Below are positions 41,941-50,652 of a stretch of DNA of 64,000 nt, piece after piece; the stretch's first letter is position 1, and each line of letters begins with the position of its first letter. The position numbers were made by a program, and so were the translations under genes. Under the pieces are notes generated by a model that was given only the letters and a program-made list of their open reading frames with translations, did not search any database and was not told the origin of the DNA. This stretch comes from CAUSKK01 sp963532425 (lineage in GTDB: Bacteria > Pseudomonadota > Gammaproteobacteria > Cardiobacteriales > Cardiobacteriaceae), in contig CAUSKK010000011.1 in the NCBI GenBank assembly GCA_963532425.1, forward strand, positions 16,622-80,621, read 5' to 3'.

Positions 41941-43995
41941 ATGTTAAAACATCTGTTTCTGTCCACCCTTATCTTTATTTTCCCCTTTGCTTCGGCCGCC
42001 GACGACCTGAGCCCCACCGCCCAGCAGAAGGACGCCTACCGCATCACCACGGGCATGTTGGCCCAGTTCCACTACCATAAACTCAACTACGACCAGGTCA
42101 GCGCCGAGGTGCACCGTGACTACCTCGAAGCGCTGGACCCCTGGCATGTCTATTTCCTACAGAGCGACATCGACAATTTCCGCCAGTTTGAGCACACGCT
42201 CCAGAACTTCAAAAACAACGATTTGAGCGTGCCCTTTCTGATTTACAAGGTCTACCGCCAGCGGGCCGAAGCGCTTAACGACTGGTCCATCGAACGGCTG
42301 CAACGGCCCTTTAACCTCGACGGCCACGATAGCGTTACCTATCCCGATTTTCGCGATAAAACCACCCAGCGCCCCTATTTCGCCACCCTGGAGGAGGTAC
42401 ACCAGTTCCAGGAAAAACGGCTGACCGACCAGATTATCCGCATGGTCATTCGCGGCAAGAGCGAGGCCGAGGCGCGTAAGCTGCTCAGCGACCGCTACAA
42501 GAGCACGCGCAAGGGTCTGGACCAGCAGGAGGCCCAGGACATCTTTGGCATTTATATGAATGCCATTGCCAACCGCTTTGACCCGCACACCGACTACCTG
42601 TCGCCCCGGCTGAGCAAGGATTTTGACATCGGCATGAGCCTGTCCCTGCAGGGCATCGGCGCCGTGCTCACCAGCCGCGACGATGAAATCAGCATCCGCG
42701 AGCTCATCAAGGGCGGCCCGGCCGAACGCAGCGGCAAATTGAAAGTGGGCGATAAGCTGCTGGCCGTGGGCCAGGGCAAGGACGGCGAGATGGTGGACAT
42801 CGTCGGCTGGCGGCTGGATAAGGCCGTGGACTTGGTGCGCGGTAAGAAGGGTTCCACCGTGCGGCTGAAGGTGGAAACCCGGGCCGGCGACATCAAGGAA
42901 GTTACGCTGGTGCGCGACGAGGTCAAGATGGAGGACAGCGCCATTTCCTACACCATCGAAAAAATCAACGGCAAGAAAATCGGCGTGGTTGATATTCCCT
43001 CCTTCTATATGGACTTTGAGGCCGCCCACAAACGCCGCTCCGGCTATACCAGCACCTCGGTGGATTTGGAAAAGGCCCTCAAGGAGATGCAGAAGAACAA
43101 GATTGACGGCGTTCTCATTGACCTGCGCAACAACGGCGGCGGCGCCCTGGAGGAGGCCATTAAAACCGTCGGTCTGCTCATCAAGGAGGGGCCGGTGGTG
43201 ATGGTCAGCGATGGTAAGCAAAACGTCATCTATGAGGATGGGGACAATGGCAAAATTAGCTACGAAGGCCCGCTGGCCGTGCTGATTAATCGCGGTTCGG
43301 CCAGCGCTTCGGAGATTTTCGCGGCGGCCATTCAGGACTACCATCGCGGCATCATTCTCGGCAGCAACAGCTTCGGCAAGGGGACGGTGCAATCCATGCT
43401 CGACCTGTCCCGCTTCAGCGGCGACAGTGCCCCGCTGGGGTCGGTGAAATACACCACCTCCACCTATCACCGGGTTACCGGCGCCAGCACCCAGCTGGCC
43501 GGGGTGAAGCCCGATGTGCCGCTGCCGGAAATCGTCGACGAGGAGGACATCAGCGAACGGGCGAGCAAATACGCCCTGCCGGCGGTGGAAATCCCGGCGG
43601 CCCACTACCAGAGCTACAAATTCACCAACGATGCCCTGCGCCAGCGGCTGGAGAATCTGCACAAGAAGCGCTTCACCAACACCGAACACCTGAAGCGCTA
43701 TGAGCAGTGGGTGGCCGAGATGAAGGAGCAGCTGCAGCAGCGGGAGTGGTCGCTGAATCTGGCCGAGCGTAAAAAACAGTACGAGCAGGAAAAGCACGAA
43801 CGAAAAGCCTACGAAAGCGCCATGCGCCAGGCCATTCCCTCGTTCAAGCTCGACGACAAACGCAAGGAAAAACTGGAACAGGCCAATCTATTTGTGGATG
43901 AAAAGGCCGGCGAGGAGGTCCAGGATTTCGTTCCCGATGTGGAACTCTATGAAAGCCTGAATATTTTTACCGACTATCTCAATGCAATTAAATGA
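41941..43995 (+). CDS. prc: Tail-specific protease Prc
   Basis: A 684-residue periplasmic S41 protease (E. coli Prc 682) that degrades proteins with nonpolar C-termini and processes cell-wall factors. The signal peptide ends at FASA (about residue 20). A PDZ domain (about 235-320) includes GIGAVLTSRDDEISIRELIKGGPA. The catalytic domain shows LIDLRNNGGGALEEA, then INRGSASASEIFAAA (serine) and GSNSFGKGTVQS (lysine). The long basic, Glu/Lys/Gln-rich C-terminal tail is usual. The ATG at 41941 keeps the signal peptide; the upstream in-frame ATG at 41830 would bury it. Nine bases separate it from tkt. Confidence 0.95.
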   Translation: MLKHLFLSTLIFIFPFASAADDLSPTAQQKDAYRITTGMLAQFHYHKLNYDQVSAEVHRDYLEALDPWHVYFLQSDIDNFRQFEHTLQNFKNNDLSVPFLIYKVYRQRAEALNDWSIERLQRPFNLDGHDSVTYPDFRDKTTQRPYFATLEEVHQFQEKRLTDQIIRMVIRGKSEAEARKLLSDRYKSTRKGLDQQEAQDIFGIYMNAIANRFDPHTDYLSPRLSKDFDIGMSLSLQGIGAVLTSRDDEISIRELIKGGPAERSGKLKVGDKLLAVGQGKDGEMVDIVGWRLDKAVDLVRGKKGSTVRLKVETRAGDIKEVTLVRDEVKMEDSAISYTIEKINGKKIGVVDIPSFYMDFEAAHKRRSGYTSTSVDLEKALKEMQKNKIDGVLIDLRNNGGGALEEAIKTVGLLIKEGPVVMVSDGKQNVIYEDGDNGKISYEGPLAVLINRGSASASEIFAAAIQDYHRGIILGSNSFGKGTVQSMLDLSRFSGDSAPLGSVKYTTSTYHRVTGASTQLAGVKPDVPLPEIVDEEDISERASKYALPAVEIPAAHYQSYKFTNDALRQRLENLHKKRFTNTEHLKRYEQWVAEMKEQLQQREWSLNLAERKKQYEQEKHERKAYESAMRQAIPSFKLDDKRKEKLEQANLFVDEKAGEEVQDFVPDVELYESLNIFTDYLNAIK

Positions 43996-44004
43996 GGAAG
44001 AATC

Positions 44005-45993
44005 ATGAGTAACTACCAACTAATCGCCGGGGCCATTCGCACACTGGCCATGGACGGGGTGCAGAAGGCCAATTCCGGCCACCCGGGCGCCCCGCTGGGC
44101 ATGGCCGAGATGGGCGCCGTGCTCTGGCGCGGCCATCTGCGCGTTAATCCGAAGAATCCGCGCTGGTTCAACCGCGACCGCTTCGTGCTCTCCAACGGCC
44201 ATGCCTCCATGTTCCAGTATGCCCTGCTGCACCTCACCGGCTTTGATGTCAGCCTGGACGATTTGAAACATTTCCGCCAGCTGCACAGCAAAACCCCGGG
44301 CCACCCGGAATTCGGCGACGTGCCCGGCGTAGAAACCACCACCGGCCCGCTGGGCCAGGGCATCGCCAATGCCGTCGGTCTGGCCTTGGCCGAAGCCCAC
44401 CTGGCCGCCCGCTACAACCGTCCGGATTTTCCCCTCATTGACCACCATACCTACGTCATTCTCGGCGACGGCTGCCTGATGGAGGGCGTTTCCGCCGAGG
44501 CCAGCGCCCTGGCCGGCACCTGGGGCCTGGGCAAACTGATTTGCCTCTACGACAGCAACGGCATTTCCATCGATGGTGAAGTGGAACCCTACTTCGCCGA
44601 GGACGTGGCCAAGCGCTACGAGGCCTACGGCTGGCAGGTGATTCGCGACATCGACGGCCACAACGTCCAGGCCCTGAATCAGGCCATCAGCAACGCCAAG
44701 GCCGAAACCAAAAAGCCGACCCTCATCGTCTGTAAAACCAAGATTGGCTTCGGTTCACCCAGCTTCCAGGGCTCGGAGAAATGCCACGGCGCCCCGCTGG
44801 GGGCCGAGGAAATCGCCAAAACCAAGGCCGCCCTCGGTCTGCCCGCCGGCGATTTTGAACTGCCCACCGGCGCCCGGGGCGAGGCCGATTTGACTGCCCT
44901 CGGCGAACAGTGGGAAGGCGCCTGGCTCAAGCTGTTTGAACGCTACGCCGAGGCCTATCCGGCCGAGGCCGCCGAACTGAACCGGGTCATGGCCGGCAGC
45001 CTGCCCGCCGAGCTCGACAGCCTGATTGCGGCCCAGCTCCAGGCCTATAACGACGCCGGCGGCAGCGTGGCCACGCGCAAGGCCTCGGAAAATGTGCTCA
45101 ATCTGCTGGCGCCCCAGCTGCCGGAACTCATCGGCGGTTCGGCCGATTTAACCGGCTCCAATCTGACCTGGGCCAAGAGCGCTTCGGTTTCCATCAAGCC
45201 GGGCGATTTCGCCGGCAACTACATTCACTATGGCGTGCGCGAATTTGCCATGGCTGCCATCATGAACGGCCTCAGCCTGCACGGCGGCCTGCGCGCCTAT
45301 GGCGGCACCTTCCTGGTCTTCTCCGACTATATGCGCAACGGCATGCGCATGTCGGCGCTGATGAAACAGCCGGTGGTCTACGTGCTCACCCACGATTCCA
45401 TCGGCCTCGGCGAGGACGGCCCCACCCACCAGCCCATCGAACAGGTCAGTTCGCTGCGCCTTATTCCCAATTTGAACGTCTGGCGCCCCTGCGACCAGCA
45501 GGAAACCCTGGTGGCCTGGCACAGCGCCCTGAACCACGAAACCCCCAGCGCCCTGGCCCTGAGCCGGCAGAACCTGCCCGAGCAGAAGCGCGACGCTGCC
45601 ACCCAGGCCGACATCCGGCGCGGCGGCTACGTGCTGGAGGCGGCCAGCCAGCCGGACATCGTCCTGCTCGCCACCGGCTCCGAAGTGGCGCTGATTGTGG
45701 GCGCCGCCGAAGTGCTGCGTAGCCAGGGCAAAAAGGTGCAGGTGGTTTCCGTGCCCTGTCTGGACCTGTTCCTTCAACAGGACGAGGACTATCGCCGCCG
45801 GGTGCTGGGGGGCGATGCGCCAAAACTGGCGGTGGAAGCCGGCGTAACTTCCCCCTGGTACCAGCTGGTGGGCAGCCGCGGCGCGGTGCTGGGCCTGGAC
45901 CAGTTCGGTGCTTCCGCTCCGGCCGGCGAGCTGTTCAAACTGTTTGGTTTCACCGTGGCCAATGTGGTGAGCCGCGCCCTGGCCCTCTCCTAA
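44005..45993 (+). CDS. tkt: Transketolase
   Basis: A 662-residue thiamine diphosphate enzyme of the pentose phosphate pathway that moves two-carbon units between sugar phosphates. DGVQKANSGHPGAPLGMA opens the N-terminal domain. The TPP motif is GDGCLMEG (Gly154-Asp155-Gly156). The second domain has GVREFAMAAIMNG (catalytic Glu), DSIGLGEDGPTHQPIEQ and SRQNLP. Length matches E. coli TktA (663). The next genes are a VapD-like gene and pgk, so this is probably one central-metabolism transcript; prc lies 9 bp upstream. Confidence 0.97.
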   Translation: MSNYQLIAGAIRTLAMDGVQKANSGHPGAPLGMAEMGAVLWRGHLRVNPKNPRWFNRDRFVLSNGHASMFQYALLHLTGFDVSLDDLKHFRQLHSKTPGHPEFGDVPGVETTTGPLGQGIANAVGLALAEAHLAARYNRPDFPLIDHHTYVILGDGCLMEGVSAEASALAGTWGLGKLICLYDSNGISIDGEVEPYFAEDVAKRYEAYGWQVIRDIDGHNVQALNQAISNAKAETKKPTLIVCKTKIGFGSPSFQGSEKCHGAPLGAEEIAKTKAALGLPAGDFELPTGARGEADLTALGEQWEGAWLKLFERYAEAYPAEAAELNRVMAGSLPAELDSLIAAQLQAYNDAGGSVATRKASENVLNLLAPQLPELIGGSADLTGSNLTWAKSASVSIKPGDFAGNYIHYGVREFAMAAIMNGLSLHGGLRAYGGTFLVFSDYMRNGMRMSALMKQPVVYVLTHDSIGLGEDGPTHQPIEQVSSLRLIPNLNVWRPCDQQETLVAWHSALNHETPSALALSRQNLPEQKRDAATQADIRRGGYVLEAASQPDIVLLATGSEVALIVGAAEVLRSQGKKVQVVSVPCLDLFLQQDEDYRRRVLGGDAPKLAVEAGVTSPWYQLVGSRGAVLGLDQFGASAPAGELFKLFGFTVANVVSRALALS

Positions 45994-46005
45994 TGAGGAG
46001 CCAAT

Positions 46006-46425
46006 ATGAGTAGATATCTGATTACCTTCGATACGGAGTGTTTACAGAACAACTACCGTGTGGATTCATACAATAATGCCTATCGGGACATTGAGCGCGT
46101 GATGAAGAAATACGATTTTCATCGCCTGCAGGGTAGCGTTTATCTGGGCACCGAAGCGGTTAGCGAAGCTCACGGAACCCTTGCACTGCAGGAACTAACC
46201 CTACAGTTTAAGTGGTTTTCCCCCTGCATTTCCAACATTAAGTTCTATCGTCTGGAAAGTGATTTGGACGCACAATTTATCGTTGATGGAGTTGAGAAAG
46301 CTAAACGGGCCTTCATGCAACGGCTAGAGGAATTGCGCCAAAATCTATTGGCGGCCGGGCTAAGCGAGGAGCAGATCCAGCAAATTCTGGCCAAACAGGA
46401 ACTTCAGTTACCAAATCCTAAGTAA
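46006..46425 (+). CDS. VapD-family (Cas2-like) ribonuclease candidate
   Basis: A 139-residue protein whose first ~95 residues read as VapD: RYLITFDTE at the first strand (Asp8 in a ferredoxin-like fold), YNNAYRDIERVMKKYDFHRLQGSVYLG (helix and hairpin that are the family signature), then LQFKWFSPCISNIKFYRLES. VapD of Haemophilus and Helicobacter HP0315 are purine-biased endoribonucleases related to Cas2. Here a C-terminal helical extension of about 45 residues (KAKRAFMQRLEELRQNLLAAGLS) makes it longer than usual (about 95). It has its own AGGAG site and sits 12 bp after tkt and 12 bp before pgk, a strange place for a toxin-like RNase. No VapX antitoxin is visible. Confidence 0.78.
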   Translation: MSRYLITFDTECLQNNYRVDSYNNAYRDIERVMKKYDFHRLQGSVYLGTEAVSEAHGTLALQELTLQFKWFSPCISNIKFYRLESDLDAQFIVDGVEKAKRAFMQRLEELRQNLLAAGLSEEQIQQILAKQELQLPNPK

Positions 46426-46437
46426 GAGGTGTGTTTT

Positions 46438-47598
46438 ATGAAAAAAATGTCTGACTTTGATCTGAAAAATAAGCGCGTGCTCATGCGTTTGGATTTCAAC
46501 GTGCCGGTGAAAGATGGCGTGGTCACCAATGATGTGCGCATCAAGGCCGCCCTGCCCACCATCAGAAAGGCGCTGGAACAGAACGCCGCCGTGCTGATTC
46601 TGGCGCACCTGGGCCGGCCGGAAGAGGGTGTCTATGACGAGGCCTTTTCCCTAGCGCCGGTGGCCAAGCGCCTGGGCGAACTGCTCGGCCAGAATGTGCG
46701 GCTGGTCAAGGACTATCTGGACAAGGCCCCCGAGGTGAAAAACGGCGAAGTGGTGCTGCTGGAAAACTGCCGCTTCAACAAGGGCGAGAAGAAAAACAAT
46801 CCCGAGCTGGCGCAGAAATACGCCGACCTCTGCGATGTCTTCGTTAGCGACGGCTTCGGCGTGGTGCACCGGGCCCAGGCCTCCACCCACGGCGTTGCCG
46901 AGAAGGCCAAGGCCGCCTGTGCCGGCCTGCTGATTGAACAGGAAATTGGCGCCCTGGAAAAGGTGGTGAAATCACCGGAACGGCCGCTGCTGGCCATCGT
47001 GGGCGGTTCCAAGGTTTCCACCAAGCTGCTGGTGCTGCAATCGCTGCTGGAAAAGGTGGACGTGCTCATTCCCGGCGGTGGCATTGCTAACACCTTCCTG
47101 GCCGCTTCCGGTCACAAGGTTTACCTGTCCCTCTATGAGGAAGACCTCATTCCGGCGGCCAAGGAGATGATGGAGAAGGCCAAGCAGCGGGGCGTCAAGC
47201 TCTACATGCCGGTGGACGTAACCGTAGCCAAGGAATTCAAGGCCGACGCGCCCACCCGCATTGCCAAGGTGAGCGATATTCAGCCCGATGAAATGATTCT
47301 GGACATTGGCCCCGAGACCGCCAAGATTTACGCCGACGTGATTAAGGACGTGAAAACCATCGTCTGGAACGGCCCGGTGGGCGTCTTTGAAATGCCAGCC
47401 TTCGAGAAGGGCACCAAGGCCATCACCGAAGCCATTGCCAACAGCGCCGCCTATAGCTTCGCCGGCGGTGGCGATACCATCGCCGCCATCGACCAGTTCG
47501 GCGCCGCCGACCGCATCAACTACATCTCCACCGGCGGTGGTTCGATGCTGGAATACCTGGAAGGTAAAGAACTGCCCGGCGTGGCCATTCTCAACTAG
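46438..47598 (+). CDS. pgk: Phosphoglycerate kinase
   Basis: A 386-residue glycolytic enzyme transferring phosphate from 1,3-bisphosphoglycerate to ADP. KRVLMRLDFNVPVKDG and LILAHLGRPEEG are the N-domain substrate site. SDGFGVVHRAQASTHG, IVGGSKVSTKL and WNGPVGVFEM, plus the glycine-rich AGGGDTIAA, belong to the nucleotide domain. The ATG at 46438 has AAGAGG eight bases upstream; GTG 46429 is also in frame but overlaps that site. A motif-pair terminator follows. Confidence 0.96.
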   Translation: MKKMSDFDLKNKRVLMRLDFNVPVKDGVVTNDVRIKAALPTIRKALEQNAAVLILAHLGRPEEGVYDEAFSLAPVAKRLGELLGQNVRLVKDYLDKAPEVKNGEVVLLENCRFNKGEKKNNPELAQKYADLCDVFVSDGFGVVHRAQASTHGVAEKAKAACAGLLIEQEIGALEKVVKSPERPLLAIVGGSKVSTKLLVLQSLLEKVDVLIPGGGIANTFLAASGHKVYLSLYEEDLIPAAKEMMEKAKQRGVKLYMPVDVTVAKEFKADAPTRIAKVSDIQPDEMILDIGPETAKIYADVIKDVKTIVWNGPVGVFEMPAFEKGTKAITEAIANSAAYSFAGGGDTIAAIDQFGAADRINYISTGGGSMLEYLEGKELPGVAILN

Positions 47599-47614
47599 AC
47601 CCTACCCCGGTCGC

Positions 47615-47645
47615 AGCGCTTCCCTCCGGGGGAGCGCTTTTTTTT
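47615..47645 (+). terminator. Motif-pair terminator of pgk
   Basis: AGCGCTTCCC-TCC-GGGGGAGCGCT followed by eight T residues; two facing half-palindromes form the stem. The gene for the GST begins about ten bases later, so its ribosome binding site overlaps the terminator end. Confidence 0.8.
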
Positions 47646-47655
47646 GGAGCTAACT

Positions 47656-48261
47656 ATGAAACTGTACAGCAGCCACACTTCCCCCTATGCCCGCATCATC
47701 ATGCTGGCCGCCCTGGCCGCCGGCAAGGACGAAATCGAACTGGCCTGGGCCGACCCCTGGCTGACGCCGCCGGAGCTGACCGCCATCAACCCCCTGTCCC
47801 AGGTGCCGGCCCTGCTCACCGACGACGGCGTCATCATCGCCAACAGCCCCTTCATCATCGACTATCTCTTCGACCACCCCCTACGCGGCGCCCGGGCCAC
47901 GGCCCTGGCCGGCTATGGCTTTGCCCTGCTCGACCAGGTGGTGAAGGCCTATTCGCTCAACCGCTTCAAACCCGGCACCGGCCCGGAACACCCGCACATC
48001 GAGCGCGCCCGTCAGGCCGTGGTGCGCGGGGCCAAGGCGGCGCCCCAGCTGGACGCCCAGAGCACTGCAATTGGCCATCTGGCCCTGGGCCTGGCCTTCT
48101 CCTATCTGCAGCTGCGCCTGCCCGACCTCTATCCCAGCCTGAGCGACGCCAACCGGGCCGCCTTTGAACGGTTCCAGCAACGGCCGGACGTGCGCGCCGT
48201 AGCCATCGCCAATCTGGAAAAACACCCGGCCACCATCGGCGCCCTGCGCGCCTTCTTCTAG
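47656..48261 (+). CDS. Glutathione S-transferase family protein
   Basis: A 201-residue cytosolic GST-like protein. The N-terminal thioredoxin fold has LYSSHTSPYARIIMLAAL (the Ser/Cys-type site) and the cis-proline region INPLSQVPALLTDDG, followed by IIANSPFIIDYL, the glutathione gamma-glutamyl site. The C-terminal helical domain includes FALLDQVVKAYSLN and HLALGLAFSYLQLRLPDLYP. It may conjugate glutathione or act as a thiol reductase; the substrate is unknown. It has its own TTGGAGC site after the pgk terminator and ends at a bidirectional palindrome terminator. Confidence 0.88.
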   Translation: MKLYSSHTSPYARIIMLAALAAGKDEIELAWADPWLTPPELTAINPLSQVPALLTDDGVIIANSPFIIDYLFDHPLRGARATALAGYGFALLDQVVKAYSLNRFKPGTGPEHPHIERARQAVVRGAKAAPQLDAQSTAIGHLALGLAFSYLQLRLPDLYPSLSDANRAAFERFQQRPDVRAVAIANLEKHPATIGALRAFF

Positions 48262-48266
48262 GGCCA

Positions 48267-48301
48267 CAAAAAAGCGCTTCCCAAGGGAAGCGCTTCGTTT
48301 T
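48267..48301. terminator. Bidirectional terminator made from an inverted palindrome pair
   Basis: AAGCGCTTCCC-AA-GGGAAGCGCTT, an 11-bp stem, with an A run on the left and GTTTTT on the right. It separates the convergent GST and secreted-protein genes and is the cleanest example of a terminator formed from two GAAGCGCTTC copies. Confidence 0.85.
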
Positions 48302-48310
48302 TGGGGTTTT

Positions 48311-48775
48311 CTATGGGGATTCTGCCCCGGCCGGCATCTGCACCAGCTGTTTGGGCAGGTCGTATTTCGGCGGCCAGGCTTCCGAGAACATATCGCCGGG
48401 GCCGATAACCAGCTCCCGCACCTGCCAGACGCCGTCCTTGTCCTTCTGTAGCAGGGCCATCACCGCATCGGAGATGTGGTCCTGCAGCGCGGCCCGATTG
48501 GTTTTGCTGTAGTCAAAGCGCGCCTGACCCGGCGCCGGCTGCAGGCGGCCGTGGAAATAGAGCCAATCGCCGACCTTATTCATCCATTCCGCCTTGACCG
48601 GGGCCGCCAATCCCAAATCGGCTTTAATCCGGGGGGCCAGCGCCGCCAGCACCGCTTTTTCTTCCGACCTGGGAACCGGAACCACGGCCGCCGGGGCCGT
48701 CGGGCGGGGCTGGGCCCATGTCGGGCCGCCTAGGGCGAGCAGCAGGGCCAGCAGGGGGATTTTTATTTTTTTCAT
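48311..48775 (-). CDS. Secreted hypothetical protein
   Basis: A 154-residue protein with a signal peptide (MKKIKIPLLALLLALGGPTWA) and a mature part with no clear domain: KADLGLAAPVKAEWMNKVGDWLYFHGRLQPAPG and DHISDAVMALLQKDKDGVWQVRELVIGPGDM. The pattern is that of small periplasmic proteins of unknown function. The start at 48775 is supported by AGGAGAAATACG; the upstream in-frame ATGs are leader. Divergent from the PepSY gene (164-bp spacer). Confidence 0.72.
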   Translation of the reverse strand: MKKIKIPLLALLLALGGPTWAQPRPTAPAAVVPVPRSEEKAVLAALAPRIKADLGLAAPVKAEWMNKVGDWLYFHGRLQPAPGQARFDYSKTNRAALQDHISDAVMALLQKDKDGVWQVRELVIGPGDMFSEAWPPKYDLPKQLVQMPAGAESP

Positions 48776-48939
48776 CGTATTTCTCCTAGTCATGGGGCCG
48801 AAGCCCGGGGCCATTATGACGCGGCGGCCGGGCCGGCGCCAGCATCAAAAGCAACCCAGTTTATTGGGATAAAACAAATTTAGGGAAAATTTAAGTTACC
48901 CTATTGCCGAATTTCATTACTTGCTAACAAAGGATAACC

Positions 48940-50334
48940 ATGCAAAACCCTGCCAAACAAAATAGCCAACGCTATTTCACCCTCTGGCGCTGGCATTTCT
49001 ACGCTGGCATTTTCGTCGCCCCGCTGCTGATGGTGCTCGCCGCCACCGGCCTGGCCATGATTTTCTTCGCCCACACCGTCGGCAAGGACGGCGACCTGCA
49101 AACGGTGCCGGTGAGTGGCTCGCCACTGCCCCTGAGCGTCCAGAGCGCGAAGGTGCTGGAACAGGTGGACCCGGCCGGAAAATTAGTCCAATACTTCAAG
49201 CCGCGGGCGGCGGACAAGGTGGCCATTTTCCGGGTGGATAAGAGCGACGGCGCCGCAGTTATGGCCGCCCTCGACCCCTACCGCGGCCAGGTGCTGAAAG
49301 TTTCCCCGCGCAATAAAAGCGCCTATCACCTGATGGACGAAATCCACGGCGACCTGCTACTGGGCCCCGTCGGCGATTACCTGCTGGAAACGGCGGCGGC
49401 GCTAACCGTGCTGCTCATTCTCACCGGCTACTACCTGTGGTGGGCCAGCCGCCAGCGGCGGGTCAGCCAAATGTTTAGCAGCGGCGGCCTGGAGCGCGGT
49501 CGCAACGGCTGGCGCAAATTGCACGGCCTCTGCGGCACCTACATTTCCCTGATGCTGCTGCTCTTCTGCCTGTCGGGCATGGCCTGGGCCGGCATTTGGG
49601 GCGGCAAAATGGTGCAGTCCTGGAGCCAGTTCCCCAGCGGTAAATGGGGGGTGGAGCCCATGCCCACCTCGCAGCCGCGCACCCACGGCGATTTGAACGA
49701 CGGCAAAACCAAGGAATTGCCCTGGGCGCTGGAACTGACCGCCCTGCCCCAGTCGGGCAGCGGCGAAGGTCAGGCCGGCATTAAGGAAGGTAAGGAAATT
49801 AATCTGGAAAATATCGACCGGCTGGCCCAGGATTTGGGCTTTAAAGACCGCTACCAGATTTATTTTCCCAAGGGTGAAACGGGCATTTGGACCATTAACC
49901 AGGATTCCATGAGCTACGACAGCCCCAGCCCCACTGCCGACCGCACCGTGCACATCGACCGCTATTCCGGTAAGGTGCTGGCGGACATTTCCTTCAGTGA
50001 TTACAACTGGTTCGGTAAATTCATGGCCGCCTCCATCGCCTTCCACATGGGCACCATGGGCGTTTGGAGTGTGGCCCTGAACGTGGTCTTCTGCCTAGCG
50101 GTCATTTTCATCTGCATCAGCGGCTACGTGATGTGGTGGCAGCGGCGGCCGCGGGGCGCGGGACTGGGGGCGCCGAGCCTGGGTGAAGCTCTGCCGGCCT
50201 GGCCCAAGGCGGCGGTTTTTCTGTTAATCATCGCCGCCATCTTCCCCACGGCGCTGGTGGCCATCGGGCTGGTGCTACTGCTGGATTGGCTACTGCTGAA
50301 GCGCTTTAAGTTCTTCCGGCGGCTGTTGCAGTAG
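48940..50334 (+). CDS. PepSY-associated membrane protein (siderophore/heme-reductase-like)
   Basis: A 464-residue inner-membrane protein of the PepSY_TM family. The first helix follows WRWHFYAGIFVAPLLMVLAATG, the family signature. A periplasmic PepSY region (about residues 50-140) leads to a helix ALTVLLILTGYYLWWA, a second long periplasmic domain (about 225-360) and three more helices, with a histidine-containing HMGTMGVWSVALNVVF. Such proteins sit beside TonB-dependent receptors and are proposed to reduce siderophore or heme iron. An upstream box AACAAATTTAGGGAAAATTT is AT-rich, but I cannot call a Fur site in it. The last 51 bases are tandemly copied downstream. Confidence 0.88.
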   Translation: MQNPAKQNSQRYFTLWRWHFYAGIFVAPLLMVLAATGLAMIFFAHTVGKDGDLQTVPVSGSPLPLSVQSAKVLEQVDPAGKLVQYFKPRAADKVAIFRVDKSDGAAVMAALDPYRGQVLKVSPRNKSAYHLMDEIHGDLLLGPVGDYLLETAAALTVLLILTGYYLWWASRQRRVSQMFSSGGLERGRNGWRKLHGLCGTYISLMLLLFCLSGMAWAGIWGGKMVQSWSQFPSGKWGVEPMPTSQPRTHGDLNDGKTKELPWALELTALPQSGSGEGQAGIKEGKEINLENIDRLAQDLGFKDRYQIYFPKGETGIWTINQDSMSYDSPSPTADRTVHIDRYSGKVLADISFSDYNWFGKFMAASIAFHMGTMGVWSVALNVVFCLAVIFICISGYVMWWQRRPRGAGLGAPSLGEALPAWPKAAVFLLIIAAIFPTALVAIGLVLLLDWLLLKRFKFFRRLLQ

Positions 50335-50572
50335 CCTCTCCGATTGGCTACTGCTGAAGCGTTTTAAGTTCTTCCGGCGGCTATTGCAGTAGCCTCTTCG
50401 ATTGGCTACTGCTGTCCCGATTCAGGTTCTTTCAACGGCTGTTGCAGTAGCCATCTGCGATTGACCACCGCGTTGCAGTAGCCTCTCCGATTGACGCCCG
50501 CTTCGCTGTCGCCTCTGCGATGGGCTACTGCTGAAGCGCTTTAAATTCTTCCGACGGCTGTTGCCGTAGCCG
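50284..50572 (+). repeat. Tandem 58-bp repeats copied from the PepSY gene end
   Basis: The segment GATTGGCTACTGCTGAAGCG...GTTGCAGTAGCC, which encodes the C-terminal DWLLLKRFKFFRRLLQ and stop, is repeated downstream with a 58-bp period: starts at 50284, 50342 and 50400 for full copies. Two shortened copies (about 30 bp each) start at 50458 and 50489, and a final near-full copy starts at 50519. Substitutions accumulate in the third and later copies. 58 is not a multiple of three, so the array is outside the reading frame. It occupies the 250 bp between the gene and the Sel1 gene end. Confidence 0.9.
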
Positions 50573-50652
50573 TTTACCAACGGTCGGACTCGACCAATGG
50601 CCGTCTCCCCGATTAAATCTCCTCCAAACCGCGCCGCTGGACACCGCCGGGG

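Noticed and set aside
42157..43797. 546-residue minus-strand frame opposite prc
   Set aside because: Shadow frame of prc.
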